Positions 8,315 through 12,745 of a stretch of DNA of 12,745 nt are shown piece by piece; within the stretch, counting starts at the first letter, position 1, and the number at the start of each line of letters is the position of its first letter. The notes beneath the pieces were generated by a model. The model was not told the origin of the DNA, did not search any database, and saw only the letters and a program-made list of their open reading frames with translations. Source of the DNA: JARRNO01 sp037384885 (GTDB taxonomy: Bacteria; Acidobacteriota; UBA4820; DSQY01); the NCBI GenBank assembly GCA_037384885.1, contig JARRNO010000163.1, positions 1 through 12,745 of the forward strand. Reading direction: 5' to 3'. The position numbers were made by a program, and so were the translations under genes.

Positions 8315-9241
8315 TCAACTGCGGACGGGCGTCAGCCAGCCGTAGGGATCCTCGCGCTCGCCCTTCACAAGCGACAGGTAGCGGCGCTGTACTTCCTCCG
8401 TGACGGGGCCGCGGCTCCCCTTGCCCACCTTGATCTTGTCCACGGTGGCGATGGGGGTCACTTCGGCGGCCGTACCGCAGAAGAAAAGTTCGTCGCAGAT
8501 GTAAAGCATCTCGCGGTTCAGAGGCTTTTCGTGAACGGTCAGCCCCATTTCTTTTTCGAACAGCGTGATCACGCTGTCGCGTGTGATGCCCGGAAGAATC
8601 CCGCTGGAAAGAGGCGGCGTGTAAACCTTGTCGTCGAGGACCATAAACAGGTTTTCGCCCGACCCTTCGCCGATGTATCCCTGGCTGTCCAGCGCGATGC
8701 CTTCCACAAAACCGTTCACGATGGCTTCCATTTTGATAAGGCCGCCGTTCATGTAGTTGGCGGTGGCCTTCGCCATGGCCGGGAAGGTGTTCGGCGCGAC
8801 ACGGTTCCAGGTGGATACGCAGACGTCCACACCCTTGGAGAGGGCTTCGGGGCCGAGGTAGGCGCCCCAGTCCCAGACGGCGACGGCGCTGTCCACGGAG
8901 CAGTTCAGAGGATTGACGCCCATGCTCCCCGAACCGCGGTAGATCAGCGGCCGGATGTAGCAGGCGGACATGTTGTTGCGCCGGATGAGCTCGAGACAGA
9001 GTTCGGAGTACTCGTCCCGGCTCATTTCGAGCTCCATTCGATAAATCTTGGCCGAATTGTACAGGCGTTTGATATGGTCCTGGAGCCGCATCACCTGCGG
9101 CCCCTTGGGTGTCTCGTAACACCTGATGCCTTCAAAAACTCCGGTGCCGTAATGAATGACGTGCGAAAGGATGTGGATCTTGGCGTCCTCCCAGCGCACA
9201 AACTCCCCGTTCAGCCAAATCCAGTCAGTCTTGGGAACCAA
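8315..9241 (-). CDS. ilvE: Branched-chain amino acid aminotransferase (TTG start)
   Basis: PLP-dependent fold-type IV enzyme catalysing the last step of Leu, Ile and Val synthesis, or the first of their breakdown, with 2-oxoglutarate/glutamate. The 308-aa product shows WLNGEFVRWEDAKIHILSH, HYGTGVFEGIRCY, the PLP lysine at residue 158 in AKATANY, EGIALDSQGYIGEGSGENLF, SGILPGITRDSV and CGTAAEVTPI. Length is normal for the family. I chose TTG at 9241 because AAGGAGA lies just upstream with good spacing and homologues begin at this point (VPKTDWIWLNG). The frame stays open upstream, so an ATG at 9367 or 9376 would add 42 or 45 residues unrelated to the family. It has its own promoter and terminator. 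The start codon and its SD sit inside one arm of a large inverted repeat, which suggests translational control. Confidence 0.94.
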   Translation of the reverse strand: MVPKTDWIWLNGEFVRWEDAKIHILSHVIHYGTGVFEGIRCYETPKGPQVMRLQDHIKRLYNSAKIYRMELEMSRDEYSELCLELIRRNNMSACYIRPLIYRGSGSMGVNPLNCSVDSAVAVWDWGAYLGPEALSKGVDVCVSTWNRVAPNTFPAMAKATANYMNGGLIKMEAIVNGFVEGIALDSQGYIGEGSGENLFMVLDDKVYTPPLSSGILPGITRDSVITLFEKEMGLTVHEKPLNREMLYICDELFFCGTAAEVTPIATVDKIKVGKGSRGPVTEEVQRRYLSLVKGEREDPYGWLTPVRS

Positions 9242-9375
9242 GAATTGTCTCCTTGTGAGTTGAAGCGATTGGGACGTCCAGAGGAGCGAAAGCGGGGAGA
9301 GCTTTTGCTCCGGAGCGAGGCAGGGGAAGCCACAACCACTGGCAAGACTCACAAGGAGACAATTCATGGTTCCCA
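9232..9375 (-). promoter_or_regulatory. Large foldback in the ilvE leader sequestering the RBS and start codon
   Basis: Arms at 9232-9260 and 9347-9375 are inverted copies, 29 nt each with a single mismatch. That mismatch is the first base of the start codon: TTG at ilvE, ATG in the inverted copy. In the ilvE mRNA the 5' arm pairs with the SD (AAGGAGA), the TTG and the next two codons. The 86-nt loop carries an inner hairpin at 9283-9311 (11-nt arms, one imperfect pair, 7-nt loop). What is seen is the repeat; its role in controlling ilvE translation is inference. It could instead be a small foldback element or an assembly artefact. Confidence 0.7.
9283..9311. repeat. Inner hairpin within the ilvE leader loop
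   Basis: GGAGCGAAAGC (9283-9293) and GCTTTTGCTCC (9301-9311) are complementary except for one position, which is a G.U wobble in plus-strand RNA and A.C in minus-strand RNA. The loop is 7 nt. It nests inside the larger 29-nt inverted repeat. Confidence 0.6.
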
Positions 9376-9385
9376 TCCAGAACAG

Positions 9386-9415
9386 ATTATAACGGCGCGC
9401 CCGAGACGGGGTCAA
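9386..9415 (-). promoter_or_regulatory. Strong sigma-70-type promoter of ilvE
   Basis: On the minus strand TTGACC (9410-9415) and a perfect TATAAT (9386-9391) are separated by 18 bases. The -35 box overlaps the hemG stop codon (TGA, 9412-9414). Transcription should start near 9376-9379, so the mRNA would begin within a few bases of the 5' arm of the leader foldback. Confidence 0.75.
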
Positions 9416-10809
9416 CTGCCCCGCGCCGGCACGGCGCTTGGAAAAGACCGGACGCCCAGATATTCCGCCGCCCGCCGCCCCACGTCCCAACCGTTCTGAA
9501 TGCAGTACCCCACGGATACGCCGTTGAGAAGGTTGCCGGAAATGAAGACGCCCGGATTGGCGGTTTCCACCCCGGCGGCGCTTTCCTTGAAGAGTCCGTG
9601 TCCCATGTTGTATTGCGGGATGGCGGGCCGCCAGCGCTCCACGCGTGCGATCACGGGCTCGCCTTTGTAGCCGATGAAGGTCTGCAGGTCGTTCAAAGTC
9701 TTTTCCAACACGACCGTGTCCTCGTCCTCCACCCGCTCGGGGTGCATGGCCCCTCCCAGATAGATGGTCAGCGCGGCGAACCCCTCCGGCGCCCGCCCCG
9801 GAAAGAGCGAAGAGGTGAAGAGGCAACCGAGGATATGGCGCCGTTCGACCTCGGGAACCAGGAATCCGAACCCTTCGAGAGAATGGGCCACGTCCGACCG
9901 CTTCACGCCCAGGCAGACCGTCGCCACATTGGCGTATGGAAGCTTCCGGATTGTACCCGAAAAGCCGCTGTCCATCGGCTTAAACACATTGGAGGCTGGA
10001 ACGGCGGGGAGGGCCGAGATAACGGCTCTCGCATGAACGGCCCACCGGGTCCCGTCTTGTTGCGCCTCGACGATATAGCCGCCGTCGTCCCGCTGCACGC
10101 TCAGGGCTTGTGTCCCGCCCAGGTAACCGTTGCCCAGGGCGCCCGCGAGGGCGTCGGGCAGGCTGGCGAGCCCCTTGCGGAAGGTGAAGAGCCCTCCGGC
10201 CGGCGCCGGCCCTTTCTTTTTGGCGAAGGCGCCCCGGATGAGACTGCCGTGCTGTTGTTCCAGATTGTAGATCTTTCCTGTGGCGTGCTTGACGGAAAGC
10301 CGGGCGGGGTCGCCGGCGTAGACCCCTGATACGAAAGGTCCCACGGCGTAGTTGAGAAGATCGCCGCCGAGCCGCCGCTGTGTGAACTCGGCGATGGTTT
10401 CTTCACGATCCGGCGGAGCCGGCTTGATGAACGGCTCTCTCAGGAGGCCCAGCTTTGACGGGAAAGAGAAAAGGGGCGTCGTTAAGAAGGAAAGCGGACC
10501 GCCTGGAAGGCGCACCAGGCGGCCTTTCTTTGCGATGTACCGGATCTTCCCCGTGCGCGGGGAGCCGATCCTGTCTTCGAGCACGCCGGTCATCGTGCAC
10601 AGGCAGTCGATTTCGTGGGCGTTGTTCAACACGGTGTTGGGTCCGAGTTCAAAGAGCCACCCGTCCTTCGACCAAGTGGTGATGCACCCCCCCGGGCGCT
10701 CCGAAGCTTCCATCACCACCACATCCACCCCGGAAAGGGCCAGGAGAAAGGCCGACGTCAGCCCGCTGATCCCCCCGCCGAGAACGACCGCGTCAGTCTT
10801 TCGTTCCAA
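9412..10809 (-). CDS. hemG: Protoporphyrinogen oxidase, HemY-type FAD enzyme
   Basis: Oxidises protoporphyrinogen IX to protoporphyrin IX (or the coproporphyrin equivalent), the step before iron insertion. The N-terminal FAD-binding Rossmann motif is VLGGGISGLTSAF, followed by ERPGGCITTW and the substrate-side FELGPNTV. The C-terminal NPGVFISGNLLNGVSVGYCIQNG is the conserved FAD-contacting end of this family. About 465 aa is normal. No ATG is available: TTG at 10809 is preferred because AGAGG (10816-10820) lies 6 bases upstream, whereas TTG at 10815 abuts that SD. It overlaps the 3' end of hemH by 17 bases, indicating coupled translation. The family is also called HemY or CgoX; hemN and hemH as neighbours favour the protoporphyrin-dependent route. 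The oxygen requirement of the HemY type suggests at least microaerobic life. Confidence 0.92.
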   Translation of the reverse strand: MERKTDAVVLGGGISGLTSAFLLALSGVDVVVMEASERPGGCITTWSKDGWLFELGPNTVLNNAHEIDCLCTMTGVLEDRIGSPRTGKIRYIAKKGRLVRLPGGPLSFLTTPLFSFPSKLGLLREPFIKPAPPDREETIAEFTQRRLGGDLLNYAVGPFVSGVYAGDPARLSVKHATGKIYNLEQQHGSLIRGAFAKKKGPAPAGGLFTFRKGLASLPDALAGALGNGYLGGTQALSVQRDDGGYIVEAQQDGTRWAVHARAVISALPAVPASNVFKPMDSGFSGTIRKLPYANVATVCLGVKRSDVAHSLEGFGFLVPEVERRHILGCLFTSSLFPGRAPEGFAALTIYLGGAMHPERVEDEDTVVLEKTLNDLQTFIGYKGEPVIARVERWRPAIPQYNMGHGLFKESAAGVETANPGVFISGNLLNGVSVGYCIQNGWDVGRRAAEYLGVRSFPSAVPARGS

Positions 10810-11814
10810 CTTCAACCTCTTTCACCGCTCCGGCCAGCGCACTGATCAAACCGGGGTGTGTCTGCAGCGTCGGAATCCGGGTGAACGCCATACCCAACTC
10901 GTTAGCCGTATTCCGATAAAGCACGTCCAGTTCGTAAAGCGTCTCGCTGTGTTCGGAGACAAAAGCCACGGGCATGAGAACCACGTGACGGCGCCCGGCG
11001 CGGCTCCAGGACTCCAGCACGGTCTCCACGGAAGGCTCCAGCCACTTCATCGGGCCTACCTTGCTCTGCCATCCGAGCACCACGCTTTCGGATTCCAGCC
11101 CGGTCACCGCATCGGGGAGTTGCNNNNNNNNNNNNNNNNNNNNNNNNNNNNNNNNNNNNNNNNNNNNNNNNNNNNNGCCTTCACCGTCTGACGGACCTGG
11201 CCGGGATAGGGATCCCGACGCGCCACCGACAGGGGAAGTCCGTGGGCGGCGAACAGCAGCCCGCTGTCTTCGGGAACACGTTCCAGGGCCGCCTGAAGCA
11301 GTTCGGCCATGGCGTCCAGGTAATCGGGCCGGCTCCAGAAGGATTTCACCTCCCCCACCTCGCCCGCGAACCCGCCGGCGCGCAGGGCGCGCGCCGCTTC
11401 CCGGTTCGACGAGCCCGTCGTAGTCGACGACTCCTGGGGGTAGAGCGGCAGGAGGACGATCTTCTTGTGCCCTCTCTCCAGGATGGATTCCACCACGTCC
11501 GCGATGTAGGGGCGGAAATAGCGCATGCCCACATAACAGCGGTGGCCGTCGCCCAGTTCCTCCTGCAGAGCGTCCGCCTGGGCCTGGGTTTGCTCGAGGA
11601 TCGGGCTGTACATTCCCATTGACTCATAATTCTGTTGAAGAAAGGGGGCGCGCTTGCGGGCGGCGACCCGCGCGATGAGCGGACGGAGAAAGCCGGGAAT
11701 GGGAATAAGGTCGGGATCCATGAAGATATTGCGGATGTAGCCTTCGCAATCTCCGGGACCCTCAGGTCCCCCGTAATTCATCAGGAGGACGGCGGTGGTA
11801 TCGTTCTCCGGCAT
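10793..11814 (-). CDS. hemH: Ferrochelatase, interrupted by a 53-N assembly gap
   Basis: Inserts ferrous iron into protoporphyrin IX to give protohaem. The N-terminal part (212 complete codons to 11177) shows VLLMNYGGPEGPGD, NYESMGMYSPI, VGMRYFRPYIADV, the PLYPQESSTTTGS loop and LLFAAHGLPLS with the probable catalytic His191. After the gap, LGWQSKVGPMKWLEPS and the metal-site segment VAFVSEHSETLYELD complete the C-terminal half, ending at 10793. Total length of about 340 residues is normal. The ATG at 11814 has GGGAGA 6 bases upstream. It lies 44 bp after hemN and overlaps hemG. The flanking coding pieces sum to 969 bases, a multiple of 3, so the true gap should be too; 53 N falsely breaks the frame. 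I regard the gene as intact. Confidence 0.93.
10816..10820 (-). promoter_or_regulatory. Ribosome-binding site deciding the hemG start
   Basis: AGAGG on the minus strand, inside the end of hemH, is 6 bases before TTG at 10809 and directly adjacent to TTG at 10815. The spacing therefore favours 10809. Confidence 0.55.
11124..11176. other. Assembly gap (53 N) within hemH
   Basis: A run of 53 undetermined bases. It hides about 17-18 residues between DPYPGQVRQTVKA and LPDAVTGLESES of ferrochelatase. Confidence 0.99.
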
Positions 11815-11824
11815 GCGTGATCTC

Positions 11825-11838
11825 CCAATTTCAATTGG
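11825..11838. repeat. Small palindrome upstream of the hemH RBS
   Basis: CCAATT and AATTGG flank TC in the 44-bp hemN-hemH spacer, just upstream of the hemH SD (11821-11826) and touching it. It could weakly occlude the RBS or be chance. Confidence 0.3.
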
Positions 11839-11858
11839 ACCCGGCCGCCGGCAGGGTG

Positions 11859-12745
11859 CTACACCGTCCGCGAAAACCGCTTGTTCTCGCCGGCGCGGCG
11901 GAGGTAGCTGTCGAAACCCATGGCGACGTTCCTTACCAGCAGGCGGCCCAAAGGCTTCACCTCAATCCTGTCCGCATGAAGCTCTACAAGACCGTCTTCC
12001 GCCATGGGCTCCAGGTCGCGAAGGGCGTCCGCAAATTTCTCGTCGAAGTCGATCCCGTACTCGTCTTCCACTTCCTTCTTGAAGAGGACGAAATGGCACA
12101 TGAGGCGCGTGATGACATCCCGCCTCAAGATATCTTCATCTGTCAGCTCGATGCCCCGAAAGACGGCGAGCCCCCGCTCGTTCACGGCGTCCTGGTAGGA
12201 CTTCAAATATTTGAGGTTCTGCGCGTAAGTGCGCCCCACCTGGCCGATGGACGTCACGCCCAGGCCGTAAAGGTCGCAGCCGGCCTTCGTCGTGTATCCC
12301 TGGAAATTGCGGTAGAGGGTTCTGTCTTTCAAGGCCAGGCAGAGTTCGTCCCCGGGCTTGGCGAAGTGGTCCATCCCGATGTACCAGTACCCGCCCTTGG
12401 TGAACCGCTCCACCACCATTTCCAGGATGGACAGCTTTTCGGAGGGCGCGGGCATGGCGTCCTTCGGGATCATCCTCTGGTGGCGGATCATCTCCGGCAG
12501 GTAGGCGAAGTTGAAGACCGCGATCCGGTCCGGGCCAAGCGCGATGATCTTGTCCACCGTATCCTGGAAACGCCCGGCGGTCTGGAACGGCAGGCCGTAA
12601 ATCAGATCCACGTTGATCGATTCGAATCCCAGACGGCGGCATTTATTGTAGATGTCGAGCGTCAGGTTCTCGGGCTGCACGCGGTGCACGGCCTTCTGGA
12701 CCTCGGGGTCAAAATCCTGTATCCCCATGGAGATCCTGTTGAAAC
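11859..12745 (-). CDS. hemN: Oxygen-independent coproporphyrinogen III oxidase, C-terminal part (5' end beyond window)
   Basis: Radical-SAM enzyme that decarboxylates coproporphyrinogen III to protoporphyrinogen IX without oxygen. The window holds about 295 residues from FNRISMGIQDFDPEVQKAVHR onward. Further matches to HemN are INVDLIYGLPFQT, AVFNFAYLPEM, YIGMDHFAKPGDEL, RNFQGYTTKAGCDLYGLGVTSIG and the C-terminal LLVRNVAMGFDSYLRR...FSRTV. The CxxxCxxC cluster motif lies outside the window. The RNFQGYTT and C-terminal domain features match true HemN rather than the HemW haem chaperone, which lacks them. It is the first visible gene of hemN-hemH-hemG; hemH follows after 44 bp. Its start cannot be seen; the ATG at 12728 is internal. 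Confidence 0.94.
   Translation of the reverse strand, partial: FNRISMGIQDFDPEVQKAVHRVQPENLTLDIYNKCRRLGFESINVDLIYGLPFQTAGRFQDTVDKIIALGPDRIAVFNFAYLPEMIRHQRMIPKDAMPAPSEKLSILEMVVERFTKGGYWYIGMDHFAKPGDELCLALKDRTLYRNFQGYTTKAGCDLYGLGVTSIGQVGRTYAQNLKYLKSYQDAVNERGLAVFRGIELTDEDILRRDVITRLMCHFVLFKKEVEDEYGIDFDEKFADALRDLEPMAEDGLVELHADRIEVKPLGRLLVRNVAMGFDSYLRRAGENKRFSRTV

Noticed and set aside
9325..9367. Lipoprotein-like signal (SLASGC) in the ilvE leader frame
   Set aside because: There is no basic N-terminus and no SD, and the frame leads into a cytoplasmic enzyme; the lipobox resemblance is probably chance.
9232..9375. MITE or IS insertion as the explanation of the inverted repeat
   Set aside because: No flanking target-site duplication is visible and one arm includes the functional ilvE start. 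Not excluded, since a genome-wide copy search was not possible, but less favoured.
8531..9499. 322-codon plus-strand frame
   Set aside because: It is antisense to ilvE and its leader, with no recognisable domain.
9242..9826. N-terminal extension of ilvE up to 9826
   Set aside because: Upstream of 9412 this is an alternative frame inside hemG, and the extra residues are unrelated to aminotransferases. The well-spaced SD supports TTG at 9241.
11104..11814. hemH as a truncated or frameshifted pseudogene
   Set aside because: The apparent frame change comes only from the arbitrary number of N; both flanks carry intact ferrochelatase motifs.
1..12745. CRISPR arrays, tRNA or rRNA genes, prophage, defence islands
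   Set aside because: I read both strands for these and found no repeat-spacer array, tRNA-like fold, rRNA stretch, integrase or transposase.

Overview
All eight protein-coding genes lie on the minus strand. They read, in transcription order, hemN (cut by the right edge), hemH, hemG/hemY, ilvE, pilT, recX, alaS, and a large TonB-dependent outer-membrane receptor whose last few residues fall off the left edge. The content points to a GC-rich, Gram-negative, type IV pilus-bearing bacterium. The Oar-like receptor (carboxypeptidase-type regulatory domain plus TonB plug and barrel) is typical of Acidobacteriota and also occurs in Myxococcota and relatives of Desulfobacterota. I cannot choose between these phyla from the sequence alone. 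Three local features suggest a draft or metagenome assembly: a 53-base run of N in hemH, a gap length that breaks the hemH frame, and an out-of-frame internal deletion in alaS.

Right block (9412-12745): hemN, hemH and hemG form a compact late-haem operon. Together they carry out coproporphyrinogen III to protoporphyrinogen IX (HemN), oxidation to protoporphyrin IX (HemG/HemY), and iron insertion (HemH). hemH and hemG overlap.

Middle block (8265-9415): ilvE, a branched-chain aminotransferase, is a self-contained transcription unit. It has a near-consensus promoter overlapping the hemG stop codon and a GC-rich hairpin terminator after its stop. Its leader is the most unusual element of the window. 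A 29-nt inverted repeat with one mismatch pairs the predicted 5' end of the mRNA with the ilvE ribosome-binding site and TTG start codon. An open, leucine-rich reading frame crosses the leader in frame with ilvE.

Intergenic stretch (about 7799-8264): no recognisable gene. It holds several short hairpins and may be a dispersed repeat or a structured RNA.

Left-middle block (3522-7798): pilT (twitching ATPase), recX (RecA modulator) and alaS (alanyl-tRNA synthetase) are probably co-transcribed from a promoter upstream of pilT. As assembled, alaS lacks roughly 60-65 codons just before the tRNA-recognition/editing half and changes frame there.

Left block (1-3521): a 435-bp spacer with small palindromes, then the TonB-dependent receptor. 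Apart from the ilvE leader, the genes are familiar housekeeping families. I see no defence system, CRISPR array, prophage, insertion sequence, tRNA or rRNA.
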